Of a stretch of DNA of 64,000 bases, positions 37,060 to 45,712 are shown one piece after another. The notes below the pieces were generated by a model. That model did no database searches. It saw nothing but the letters and a program-made list of their open reading frames with translations, and had not been told where the DNA came from. A program made the position numbers and the translations under genes. Source of the DNA: Acinetobacter sp. ANC 5054 (lineage in GTDB: Bacteria > Pseudomonadota > Gammaproteobacteria > Pseudomonadales > Moraxellaceae); NCBI RefSeq assembly GCF_002135295.1, contig NZ_NEGG01000002.1, positions 217,166 to 281,165 of the forward strand. Reading direction: 5' to 3'. Position 1 is the first letter of the stretch, and each line of letters opens with the position of its first letter.

Positions 37060-37243
37060 TGTTGTGCTCCCTGTCTTTCATTTTTTGATCTCCCTTCAAC
37101 ATAGCATGTTATTCAGGACATGCAAGGGTAAAATCACGGCAAATAGTCTAGTTTAATTTTTCTTTTGTCTCGTTCTCATCTAAAATGTTGCACAATCACG
37201 TTTTTATCATTTTTGATAAGTTTATATTTGGAGTTTTCCTGTT

Positions 37244-38218
37244 ATGTCAAATCTCACCCTTTCCCAATTTCTACAACAACAAAGTGGCAACTTAACACCA
37301 GCACTTGCACAAGTTATTGAAACAATTGGTAATACATGCAAAGACATCGACCTTCTTTTACAAAAAGGTGCGTTAGCTGGTGTATTGGGTAGCGCGCAAC
37401 ATGAAAACGTTCAAGGTGAAGAACAAAAAAAATTAGATGTTATTTCAAATGACTATTTAATTGATGCTTTAAAAGTACATCCACATGTGGGTGGCTTAGC
37501 ATCTGAAGAACTCGATGAATTTACGCCTGCACAAGAAAATGGTGATTATCTTGTTTTGTTTGACCCGCTAGACGGTTCAAGTAACATCGATATCAACATG
37601 TGTGTCGGTACAATTTTCTCTATTCTTCCTGCAAAAAATGCAGTAACTCAAGCTGAAGACTTCATGCAAGCTGGTGTAAACCAAGCAGCTGCTGGTTATG
37701 TACTCTATGGCCCATCAACAATGATGGCTTTGACTGTTGGTGCAGGCGTTGTCTTCTTCACTTTTGATCCAGAAACTAAAGAATTCCTATTAACCAAAGA
37801 TGCCATTGCTGTTGCTGCTGATACTAAAGAATATGCAATTAACGCATCAAACCAACGTCATTGGGAAGAACCTGTAAAACGTTATATTGATGAACTTCTT
37901 GCAGGTAAAACTGGACCACGTGAAAAAGACTTCAATATGCGTTGGGTAGCGTGCATGGTGGGTGATATTCACCGTATTCTTTGCCGTAGCGGTATCTTCA
38001 TGTATCCATATGACTTTAAAGATCCGAAAAAAGCGGGCCGTCTACGTTTAATGTATGAAGCAAACCCAATGAGTATGCTTATGGAACAAGCAGGTGGTGC
38101 ATCAACTACAGGTCGTGTTCGTATTCTAGACATTCACCCCTCAGAACTTCATCAACGTGTGCCAGTGATTATTGGTTCAAAAAATGAAGTAGAACTCGTA
38201 ACGTCTTACCACAACTAA
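37244..38218 (+). CDS. fbp: Fructose-1,6-bisphosphatase, class I
   Basis: Gluconeogenic enzyme removing the 1-phosphate from fructose-1,6-bisphosphate. 324 residues. Metal and substrate motif [20 protein letters not shown] near residue 107-126 and a C-terminal catalytic segment with [14 protein letters not shown] near 270. Acinetobacter depends on gluconeogenesis for growth on organic acids, so the enzyme is expected. TTTGGAG gives the ribosome-binding site. Confidence 0.96.
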   Translation: MSNLTLSQFLQQQSGNLTPALAQVIETIGNTCKDIDLLLQKGALAGVLGSAQHENVQGEEQKKLDVISNDYLIDALKVHPHVGGLASEELDEFTPAQENGDYLVLFDPLDGSSNIDINMCVGTIFSILPAKNAVTQAEDFMQAGVNQAAAGYVLYGPSTMMALTVGAGVVFFTFDPETKEFLLTKDAIAVAADTKEYAINASNQRHWEEPVKRYIDELLAGKTGPREKDFNMRWVACMVGDIHRILCRSGIFMYPYDFKDPKKAGRLRLMYEANPMSMLMEQAGGASTTGRVRILDIHPSELHQRVPVIIGSKNEVELVTSYHN

Positions 38219-38230
38219 TTTAATTTTTTA

Positions 38231-38256
38231 ATGAGAGTCAGCTGACTGACTCTCAT
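38231..38256 (+). promoter_or_regulatory. Perfect hairpin overlapping the methyltransferase start
   Basis: ATGAGAGTCAG (38231-38241) pairs perfectly with CTGACTCTCAT (38246-38256) around CTGA. It lies just after fbp, lacks a T tract, and its 3' arm contains the first two bases of the upstream ATG candidate (38255) of the next gene, so it could act as a leader structure or an mRNA 3' end. Confidence 0.6.
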
Positions 38257-38269
38257 GGATATCTCCCTC

Positions 38270-39046
38270 ATGGCGCTGATTTACCTAGAATCAAAAGACA
38301 ACCCTAAAATCAAACACTTACGCGGTTTAATTGAGCAAAATACCTATCGTAAAAAACAAGGTCAAACTGTTTTAGAAGGTACGCATTTAGTATTGTCTTG
38401 GCTTGATTCAAAACAACCGATTAAATCAATTTTCACCACTGAACAAGCGATTAATCACGCAGATTTTGACCGTATTGCTGAACAGTATACGGGTGCAGTA
38501 TTTATCTTAAGTGAATCTCTCTATAAAGATATTAGTACTTTGGGTACTTCTCTTGCTTGCTTGGCAATTGTTGATTTACCAACGCAACGTGATGCCCTCA
38601 ATTTCAGTGAAGACACATTAATTTTGGATAATATCCAAGACCCTGGCAATGTAGGTACGCTTTTACGATCTGCAGCAGCTGCGGGTATTGAACAAGTGGT
38701 GTGTACTAAAGGTTCCGCTTCATTGTGGTCTCCACGCGTTCTTCGTGCAGGTATGGGTGCGCACTTTTCATTAAATACTTATGAAAATATAGCACTTGAA
38801 GATATTTTGACTAAATTCAAAATTCCTGTATATGCCACCAGTTCACACCAATCAGAGAATTTGTATTCTAAAAACTTACGCCAACAATGCGTTTGGATTT
38901 TAGGTAATGAAGGTCAAGGTGTTTCAGAGTATGCGTTAAAACATGCTCAAGCCATAGCAATCCCGCAACCGGGTGGTCAAGAGTCATTAAATGTGGCCAT
39001 TGCTGGTTCGATCTGCTTTTTTGAAATGGTTCGCCAGCGTCAGTAA
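38270..39046 (+). CDS. TrmH/SpoU-family RNA 2'-O-methyltransferase
   Basis: SPOUT-superfamily enzyme that methylates a ribose in rRNA or tRNA. About 258 residues. An N-terminal L30e-like substrate-binding domain (KHLRGLIEQNTYRKKQGQTV) precedes the methyltransferase domain with motif 1 DNIQDPGNVGTLLRSAAAAG near residue 120-140, motif 2 WILGNEGQGVS near 205, and motif 3 QPGGQESLNVAIAGSICFF at the end, including the SAM-binding knot. The ATG at 38270 is preferred because the one at 38255 sits in a hairpin; both lack a strong ribosome-binding site. The modified base is unknown. Confidence 0.9.
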   Translation: MALIYLESKDNPKIKHLRGLIEQNTYRKKQGQTVLEGTHLVLSWLDSKQPIKSIFTTEQAINHADFDRIAEQYTGAVFILSESLYKDISTLGTSLACLAIVDLPTQRDALNFSEDTLILDNIQDPGNVGTLLRSAAAAGIEQVVCTKGSASLWSPRVLRAGMGAHFSLNTYENIALEDILTKFKIPVYATSSHQSENLYSKNLRQQCVWILGNEGQGVSEYALKHAQAIAIPQPGGQESLNVAIAGSICFFEMVRQRQ

Positions 39047-39130
39047 AATCGTTAATTTATTTTATTTCGCGGCAACCCTACAGAAAAATAGATTACACTA
39101 GAAAAAATAATAATCTTTTTGTCAACCTAA

Positions 39131-39174
39131 CCATTATTTCCAGCGTTATTTGTATATGAATATGGAAATAATGG
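39131..39174 (+). promoter_or_regulatory. 11-bp perfect inverted repeat in sigma-factor leader
   Basis: CCATTATTTCC (39131-39141) and GGAAATAATGG (39164-39174) are perfect complements with a 22-base spacer and end ten bases before the start codon of the sigma-factor gene. Either a dimeric-repressor operator or an RNA stem whose 3' arm abuts and could hide the ribosome-binding GGTGGG. Confidence 0.55.
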
Positions 39175-39184
39175 TGGGTATCCA

Positions 39185-39820
39185 ATGACAGGATTCTCCA
39201 TCCCTATGGATTTAGCACCCAAACAGTCTGAGACGAAAAACAGCAGTGTTCTTAAGAGCACGGCAGAGTCTCGTCTGAAAAACTTCATGCATGAAGTGAC
39301 GGGTCGTGCATTAGTCATGATGGAAAGTGCAACACACGGTCAACATGGCATCGCAATGGACTTAGTGCAAGAAGCTTTTATTTCATTGCATAAAGCCTAT
39401 GCTGAAAAATCGACGGAAGAATGGTATCCCCTGTTTTATACTATTCTGAACAATAAGTTACAGGATTGGCGTCGTAAAGAAGCACGACGTTCACAACCAT
39501 TTTCCTTATTCAGAAAAGTTAGTCTTGATGACGATGAAGTCGAAGTTCAGGATGTTGTAGATGAATCAACGCCCAATCCTTTCGACTTCTTAGATCAAGC
39601 AGTTACTGCAGAAGAAATTCAAAATGCGATTGCAGAACTTCCAGTCCGCCAACAGCAAGCATTTATGTTGCGCGCTTGGGAAGGTTTTGATACGCATACA
39701 ACTGCAGAAATTATGAATTGTTCCGAAGGCAGTGTGAAAACACATTACCACCGTGCCATTCAGGGTTTACGTACCGCTTTGGCACATTTGAATCCACATA
39801 TGGGAGGGTCATCCGAATGA
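39185..39820 (+). CDS. ECF-like sigma-70 family RNA polymerase sigma factor
   Basis: 211 residues. Region 2 is recognisable around residues 30-100 (IAMDLVQEAFISLHKAYAEK, then DWRRKEARRS), and region 4 at about 145-200 (LPVRQQQAFMLRAWEGFDT, then the HTH around EIMNCSEGSVKTHYHRAIQG). An acidic linker rich in Asp/Glu lies between. Start at ATG 39185 with GGTGGG upstream. It overlaps the next gene by 4 bp, and that gene overlaps a third, so they form a coupled operon. Its regulon is unknown. Confidence 0.9.
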   Translation: MTGFSIPMDLAPKQSETKNSSVLKSTAESRLKNFMHEVTGRALVMMESATHGQHGIAMDLVQEAFISLHKAYAEKSTEEWYPLFYTILNNKLQDWRRKEARRSQPFSLFRKVSLDDDEVEVQDVVDESTPNPFDFLDQAVTAEEIQNAIAELPVRQQQAFMLRAWEGFDTHTTAEIMNCSEGSVKTHYHRAIQGLRTALAHLNPHMGGSSE

Positions 39821-40137
39821 AACAAGATGATTTCTTAAAACAAGTAACTTCCAAACTTGATGGACTCGCACAACATCATAAAGACAAAGCCACTGTCATG
39901 AACAACGTGCTTGAGGATATACATCAACGCGAAACGTCACGCTATGGTTTTTGGAAAATGTCAGGCTTTGCACTTGCTGCCGCAATTGCAGGTTTTATTG
40001 TTTTACCAAACGCGACTGTGCTTGATGAGAAACCACAAAATCAAGTGATTTCTACCCCTAAGCTTTCTCCGCAAATGGTAGAAGATCTTGAAATGTTAAT
40101 GGTTTTGGGTGAGGACAAAGTTCCACATGGCAGCTAA
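39817..40137 (+). CDS. Membrane protein, likely anti-sigma-like partner (DUF3619-like)
   Basis: 106 residues beginning at the ATG that overlaps the sigma-factor stop, with GGGAGGG upstream. A cytoplasmic helical N-terminus of about 45 residues (MKQDDFLKQVTSKLDGLAQH at the start), one membrane helix at about 50-67 (MSGFALAAAIAGFIVLP), and a short acidic periplasmic tail (LSPQMVEDLEMLMVLGED). This is the topology of a small anti-sigma factor, and the order sigma / DUF3619-like / DUF3106 is common in betaproteobacteria. Anti-sigma activity is inferred only from this position. Confidence 0.7.
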   Translation: MKQDDFLKQVTSKLDGLAQHHKDKATVMNNVLEDIHQRETSRYGFWKMSGFALAAAIAGFIVLPNATVLDEKPQNQVISTPKLSPQMVEDLEMLMVLGEDKVPHGS

Positions 40138-40531
40138 AAAATTAGCAATCGCTTTCTGTGCATTCAGCTTCCTGCAAACCAGTTTTGCAGGATTTGACCG
40201 TTTTTGGATTTTTTCTAAAGATGCCGATACTCAAGTCAATGAAACTTGGGATTCTTTGTCTGAAGCAGAACAACAAGCGTTGATCAAGAAATATCAAACA
40301 CTGAAAGAGATTCCATCTAACCAAAGTATCAGTTTACAACAACGCATGGATTGGTTTACCCAATTGCCTGATGCTGAAAAGCAACGTATGCGTGAAACTT
40401 GGCAAAAGATGAGCACACTTGAACGTAAAGAGCTTGCAACGCGTATGCAAAAAGCCAGCCCAGATGAGCGCTCAGCAATTCGTGATGAATATATTAATAA
40501 ATATCTTCAACCTGTGATCGTTTCTCATTAA
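40127..40531 (+). CDS. DUF3106-like exported protein
   Basis: 134 residues. A signal peptide of about 20 residues ends TSFAG; the mature protein is helical with repeated W-(K)-x-L/M-S-x-x-E motifs (ETWDSLSEAEQQALIKKYQT, RETWQKMSTLERKELATRMQ), the DUF3106 pattern. The gene starts inside the preceding one (11-bp overlap), so it is translationally coupled to the sigma-factor operon. Role unknown; a periplasmic sensor or effector for the sigma factor is possible. Followed by a strong terminator. Confidence 0.85.
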   Translation: MAAKKLAIAFCAFSFLQTSFAGFDRFWIFSKDADTQVNETWDSLSEAEQQALIKKYQTLKEIPSNQSISLQQRMDWFTQLPDAEKQRMRETWQKMSTLERKELATRMQKASPDERSAIRDEYINKYLQPVIVSH

Positions 40532-40575
40532 TAGTGTCCCTATTGTTTCACTTTTATTAAGCTGTTAATACACAT

Positions 40576-40605
40576 AAAAAAGCCTCTAAATTTAGAGGCT
40601 TTTTT
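40576..40605. terminator. Bidirectional terminator between sigma operon and CSLREA genes
   Basis: A perfect 30-base palindrome: AAAAAAGCCTCTAAA and its complement. It serves both convergent transcripts. Confidence 0.93.
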
Positions 40606-40616
40606 AATATTTAAGA

Positions 40617-43031
40617 TTACTTTTTACTACGGTGTCGATATACACCTAATCCCATCAGAGCCAATAATCCAAAAATTCCCATTGAACCACCGCCGCCACT
40701 CGAAGATGTATTGGTATTTTTAGCCGTATTTTTTAAGGTAATAATGGCATTACCAGATTCCAGACCATCACTATCTAAAACACTATATTGCACTGGATAA
40801 TCAAATTGACTAAAAGCATTTTTTACAGAGAAAGTCACTTTTCCACCATAGCAAGTTTCTCGTGGATAGCTTGCTGGACACGGTCCACTCAATTCTGCTT
40901 CAAAATTTAAACCTGCTGGAATTTTAGAAAAACGTATTGGAATATCCTGACCAGCTTCATTCTGATGCCATAGCTTTTTGCCAACTGGCAGACTTGCAAC
41001 TGGACCATCCCCCTCATCATTCGCATTTTCAATAATATTATTTACTGTAATACTTAGATCATTGGATGGACTGATGCTGTATTCTGCGACTTTTGCTACT
41101 GGTGCAATATTTTTAAAAGCAACACGCACAATCCCTGAAGATTCCGCTTGGCTACCTGTCTTTTGTTTAAGGGTATATTTGCAGAAACCATACTCCGTAG
41201 GTGCTGTTGTCGCACCACTGGCACGATAGATCACAATCTGCTTGATCCCGGCATCCCAATCACAATGTAAATCATGTGCAGGATTGCCCACAATACTCGC
41301 CTCACCTGTAGTCGATATAGTTACGGATGAACCAATACCAATTGGAGAAGCGGTGACCGTGTAGTTATCTGTATTTAAGGCAATTTGACGTGTTTCAGCT
41401 GTACCATCCACATACTCTTCTTGAGGAAGCGATTCTTTAAAAGGGTCAAAATAAACTGCACGGTATTTCAGATTGTTTTTCAATGCGGCTAAAACAGCTT
41501 GGTAATTATCTAAATCATACTGATTGGCAATTTTGTATTCTTTAAACTCTTCGTCATCAATATCTTTTTTCAACTGATCAATTGTGTTTTGATATTTATC
41601 CTGCAACGCTGTTAATGATTCATTGTTAATATCTGCCATATCTGCAGCAGTCAAATTCATTAATTCAACCGAACCAATGTCACAAGTATTACGTTGACCC
41701 GGATTTAGCTGCAATGTTCCGTCTGTAATACGTAAAATACCGCGTTGATCAGCTGTACTACAACCATCCATACCGAGATTAAGCAAACTGAAACCACCAC
41801 TGGCTTTCTTTGGATAATACAAGGGTAAATATAAATTGTATGCCGACTTCGCCTGCAAACCACTGAGTAAAGTACTCATTGCATAGTTGGAAACATCGTA
41901 ATTTTTGAGATATTCACTCGCGTTATTCAGTACACTTTCAGGTAAATCACACTGTTCTTTCGCCAATTCAAGCGCGTTATAAATCGTAACAAAGGTTTGC
42001 CCATTATCAGGAACTTGGTTATTTAAATAACGGCACGACTTGCCACCCGTATTGTAGGCAAACAGGTTAAAATACCACGCCTTACTTCCATTATTGTCGT
42101 AGTAATAGGTGCTCGCTGCATTATTTTCAACAATCGTATTACTGGTCAAGATAAAACTAGAAAAGGCACTAAGCCGATCAGTTCCATCTGAAATCGCACG
42201 AATAATACTCCCCGAAGCTGGATTTGCTTGGTTCTGTGCAATGGTGTTCGCGGTTAGTTCTACTGTCGTGCGCCCACAAAAGTCAAATACACTATTTGTT
42301 GTTGCCGAACCATTTTGGATAATACTACTTTGTTGAAAGGTAATTTCAGGCAGTGTATCACCCAAATTACCAATGCAATCCATAGCGACTACACTGCCTT
42401 TGGGAGCTTTATTTCCTTTAATAAAGCTACTGGTAATGAGCGTCTTCTTCGCCATATTATGGGCAACGGCATAAACAGCACCACCCGCAACTTTCGCTTC
42501 AGAATTTTCAATTGCACCATTATTTAAGCTAAAAGCGCCACCTAAATATACTGCACCACCCAAATCTTGCGACATACCGCCAGTTAAGCGTACATTGTTC
42601 ACTACGAAATTCGCTTCGGAGCGCGAGGTATTGAAAATACGTGATTTACCTTGCGCATTAATAGTCGATTTAATATCTTCATACGCAGGGTATTTTTGAG
42701 TCAGTAAATTTTTAGCGTCATAATTAAAACGACTCTTACCATTAATCACAATCTGATTTTGTGGGACCAATTCACCCTTGTTTAACAGGTATTCACCTGC
42801 TTCAAGTTGAATATAATCCGTCTGACCATTTGATGCATTTCCGACAGTACATCCACCATAAGCTTTATTTTTTCTAGCTGTTTCAATTGCTTCACGCAAA
42901 GAACATTTATTTAAGTTTTCACCATCTTCATCATCAAACGTTGTGACATTGATAACTTTACTTGTTTCTGCCATAGATGACATAGCCACGAGGACCATGA
43001 CAGCCAGCAATCCTTTTTTATAATTTTTCAT
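40617..43031 (-). CDS. Exported CSLREA-domain protein with GlyGly-CTERM-like tail (larger)
   Basis: 804 residues. A signal peptide (about 1-21, ending AMSSMAE) is followed by CSLREAIETARKN near residue 42, the CSLREA motif found in bacterial surface proteins with right-handed beta-helix repeats. The middle is rich in Asn/Gly beta-helix-like sequence. The C-terminus SSSGGGGSMGIFGLLALMGL plus GVYRHRSKK is a GlyGly-CTERM signal, predicted to be cleaved by a rhombosortase and exported via the type II system. The neighbour of 607 residues is a paralogue in the same operon. Function unknown; surface adhesin or secreted enzyme are possibilities. Confidence 0.85.
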   Translation of the reverse strand: MKNYKKGLLAVMVLVAMSSMAETSKVINVTTFDDEDGENLNKCSLREAIETARKNKAYGGCTVGNASNGQTDYIQLEAGEYLLNKGELVPQNQIVINGKSRFNYDAKNLLTQKYPAYEDIKSTINAQGKSRIFNTSRSEANFVVNNVRLTGGMSQDLGGAVYLGGAFSLNNGAIENSEAKVAGGAVYAVAHNMAKKTLITSSFIKGNKAPKGSVVAMDCIGNLGDTLPEITFQQSSIIQNGSATTNSVFDFCGRTTVELTANTIAQNQANPASGSIIRAISDGTDRLSAFSSFILTSNTIVENNAASTYYYDNNGSKAWYFNLFAYNTGGKSCRYLNNQVPDNGQTFVTIYNALELAKEQCDLPESVLNNASEYLKNYDVSNYAMSTLLSGLQAKSAYNLYLPLYYPKKASGGFSLLNLGMDGCSTADQRGILRITDGTLQLNPGQRNTCDIGSVELMNLTAADMADINNESLTALQDKYQNTIDQLKKDIDDEEFKEYKIANQYDLDNYQAVLAALKNNLKYRAVYFDPFKESLPQEEYVDGTAETRQIALNTDNYTVTASPIGIGSSVTISTTGEASIVGNPAHDLHCDWDAGIKQIVIYRASGATTAPTEYGFCKYTLKQKTGSQAESSGIVRVAFKNIAPVAKVAEYSISPSNDLSITVNNIIENANDEGDGPVASLPVGKKLWHQNEAGQDIPIRFSKIPAGLNFEAELSGPCPASYPRETCYGGKVTFSVKNAFSQFDYPVQYSVLDSDGLESGNAIITLKNTAKNTNTSSSGGGGSMGIFGLLALMGLGVYRHRSKK

Positions 43032-43052
43032 TTGCTGTCCTTAAACGATAAA

Positions 43053-44876
43053 TCAAGGCGATTTCTTAAAGCGACGAAATCCAACTAAGCCCATAAGAGC
43101 GAACAATCCTGTCCACCCAATTGCCCCACCCGATGTTTTTACGGTTTTACTTTCCATTTCACCAGTTGGTTCTTGCACAATACGAACTTCGGCTGCTAAA
43201 TAATTTTTTGCCGAAGTATTGAAGCGTGTTGATGACGTTACTACGCGTAGCTCAAAAATATCTGCACCATGCCAATTACCATCTGGCTTATATTCAAAAT
43301 CGCCATTTAAATTGAGCGTGAAAGTCCCTTTTGAATCCGTAGTTTGTTTTAGAATTGGGCAGCCATCCTGCCAAGGCTTACCTGTCGGATTTTCCATGCC
43401 CATGACTTTGGTACATTCTTCTTTTGGAATTAAGTCACTATCGCCTAATGAATCTAAAATATTAAATTTAGCTACTTCGCCAACTTTAATGTCTTGTCCC
43501 AAACGCGGCATACTCACAGGTACTACAATTTCAATAGCACCACGGTCGCACCATACATCATCTAAATTACGCGTTTTACCACGTTGGTCTGAACCTTCAC
43601 AGTAAACATGATGTGTATTACCATCTGCTGTGGTTTTACCCTTATTTAAAATTGGGCTTGCGAAAATTGTTGCATAATCCAACAAAATACGTGGACGCAA
43701 ATAACCAATAAAGGTTTTGTTCGGTGTATTAAATGGGCAGAAAACTGAAGTTCGATCTTCCGTTAAAGTCTTACACGTCCCTTCATCTTCACCAGCCAAT
43801 AGACTATTACCAGACCAGACATCATTCAAATTTGCGACTGGCCCGACTGGACATCCCGTACCTACCAAGTTGTTATACAACACACTTTGATCTGCACTGC
43901 TATCGACAATTTTACAATCTTGCGCAGTTCCGCCAAGGTTGTTGCCAATTACGACACTATTGGCAAGATAACCATGTTCAGAAGTTGTATTAAATTCAAT
44001 ACCACCACTATTTTTAACCACAGTAATATTATTGAGTGCTAATCCATCGCGAACATTAATAGCAAAACCTTTATTCTTAAAGAATGTGCTATTCGCAATG
44101 ACATTTTGTGGATTTGCAAATGTTAACTTCGAGATATCAGCGATGCCATTTGCGTTAAAAACAATGGCACCACCGGAACTACTTTCATTGCCTTTAAACA
44201 AAGAAGTATAAATTTCATAAGCAGGTGCTTTTGAATAGATTGCACCACCCTCTACGGCTTTATTGTTTTCAAAAATAGTTGTGCGGATATATAAGCGGCT
44301 TGCTGAACCAACGCCATCTTCTGAAAATCCTTCATTGTAAATAGCGCCACCAAAACGTGCGTAGCCATCCTGAAATTTAACATTTTCTAAAGTTAATTTT
44401 TCGTTGTTATATAAGATGCCGCCTTTCTCAGCACATTGATCTTGCTTACAGCCTTTAAAGGTAATTTCCTTAAAGTTAACTGCAACAACACCATTATCGT
44501 CATCATTAATATTAAAAATTTGATCTTTACCTGTCATTTCAATGACGGCATTATTTAAACCCAGCACAACATCTTCATTTACATTACTGTCATATACAGT
44601 TTTGATGTTCAACTCAGCTTTAATATCGATTTTTTTTTCTAATTTGTAGACTGCGTTTTTTGCTAAAGAGACAGATGCATATGCGTCTTTGCCACCACAA
44701 CCATTATATCCGGCTTCTGGCATGCCATTGTTGATATATTCGATTGCTTCACGAAGAGAACATTCCTTGTCATCTTTAACGATATCTTCCGTAGTCGTTA
44801 CAGTTATTTCAGCGCTAAATGCATGACCTGCAACAAGCAGCATGCCTACGCCTATGCTCTGTTTGAGCATATCCAT
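43053..44876 (-). CDS. Exported CSLREA-domain protein with GlyGly-CTERM-like tail (smaller)
   Basis: 607 residues, paralogous to the next gene downstream on the same strand. Signal peptide (about 1-21, ending HAFSAE), CSLREAIEYINNG near residue 38, then beta-helix-like repeats (ENNKAVEGGAIYSK, LFKGNESSSGGAIVFN). The C-terminus SGGAIGWTGLFALMGLVGFR plus RFKKSP is a GlyGly-CTERM-like signal with a Gly pair, a hydrophobic helix and a basic end. A 21-bp gap suggests cotranscription with the larger protein; both may be processed together. Confidence 0.83.
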   Translation of the reverse strand: MDMLKQSIGVGMLLVAGHAFSAEITVTTTEDIVKDDKECSLREAIEYINNGMPEAGYNGCGGKDAYASVSLAKNAVYKLEKKIDIKAELNIKTVYDSNVNEDVVLGLNNAVIEMTGKDQIFNINDDDNGVVAVNFKEITFKGCKQDQCAEKGGILYNNEKLTLENVKFQDGYARFGGAIYNEGFSEDGVGSASRLYIRTTIFENNKAVEGGAIYSKAPAYEIYTSLFKGNESSSGGAIVFNANGIADISKLTFANPQNVIANSTFFKNKGFAINVRDGLALNNITVVKNSGGIEFNTTSEHGYLANSVVIGNNLGGTAQDCKIVDSSADQSVLYNNLVGTGCPVGPVANLNDVWSGNSLLAGEDEGTCKTLTEDRTSVFCPFNTPNKTFIGYLRPRILLDYATIFASPILNKGKTTADGNTHHVYCEGSDQRGKTRNLDDVWCDRGAIEIVVPVSMPRLGQDIKVGEVAKFNILDSLGDSDLIPKEECTKVMGMENPTGKPWQDGCPILKQTTDSKGTFTLNLNGDFEYKPDGNWHGADIFELRVVTSSTRFNTSAKNYLAAEVRIVQEPTGEMESKTVKTSGGAIGWTGLFALMGLVGFRRFKKSP

Positions 44877-44989
44877 CTCCTTAAATTTTTTTTACTTTTT
44901 ATTCTTTTAAGTTGCACAATCCTTGCAACATTAAAATATTTTTATGTACTTTGTCACAGCTTGAGTAATTACTCAAGAATTTTTATTGC

Positions 44990-45694
44990 TTACCGATATT
45001 CATCAATTAATGCAAATATTTGTCTTAAATTAGCATTACTCAGCTTTACTTTTTCGCCTTTCAACATCTGAATCAGTTGCTCTAAAGAACGTAATAGAAT
45101 CGAAGCTTGATGCGGTCCATGTGCTAACAAATAATCTAAAATTTGTTGATCCATGTGTATGCCGCGACGTGCTAACACAGAAGTGACCAACGCTTGTCTG
45201 TCTGCATACAAGCTACCATTAGGCACTTTTACGCTCACCGCTTGAGTGAGGCGCGATTGTAAATCAGGTAATTCTAGTTTTAGTTCAATGGGTGCAACAC
45301 GCGATGAAAAGACCAGTTGCCCACCTTCCTCATTATTATAATTAATCAGGTGAAAAACAGCTTTTTGCCAATGTGGAACACCACTGATGGCTTCAATATC
45401 ATCGAGTGCGACCAAGTCAAATTGATCGAGTGAGGTAATGGCTTCTGTCGGAGCATCAAGCAACTCAAGTAAAGATACCTGAATTGCCGATTTACCAATT
45501 TCTAGATATGAATCACAAATGGCGGAAAGTAGATGGCTTTTGCCTGTCCCTGCACCACCATAGACATAGAAGCGATTCATTAATCCCGCATGTAACTGAC
45601 GAACACCGTCAATCACATGTCCCCAACTCGGCCCAGAAAAATCACTAATCCGGGCATCGAGTTGAGGTTCTATATCTAACTGCAATTGACGCAT
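44990..45694 (-). CDS. hda: DnaA regulatory inactivator Hda
   Basis: AAA+ protein that with the DNA-loaded beta clamp triggers hydrolysis of DnaA-bound ATP and so prevents over-initiation of replication. 234 residues. The N-terminal clamp-binding motif QLQLDI is at residues 3-8, Walker A GGAGTGKSHL near 46, Walker B LVALDDIEAI near 93, and the arginine-rich sensor region follows. It sits directly after the perM gene (18-bp gap), as in other gammaproteobacteria. Confidence 0.93.
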   Translation of the reverse strand: MRQLQLDIEPQLDARISDFSGPSWGHVIDGVRQLHAGLMNRFYVYGGAGTGKSHLLSAICDSYLEIGKSAIQVSLLELLDAPTEAITSLDQFDLVALDDIEAISGVPHWQKAVFHLINYNNEEGGQLVFSSRVAPIELKLELPDLQSRLTQAVSVKVPNGSLYADRQALVTSVLARRGIHMDQQILDYLLAHGPHQASILLRSLEQLIQMLKGEKVKLSNANLRQIFALIDEYR

Positions 45695-45712
45695 ATCTAT
45701 ATTTTTGCCTTA

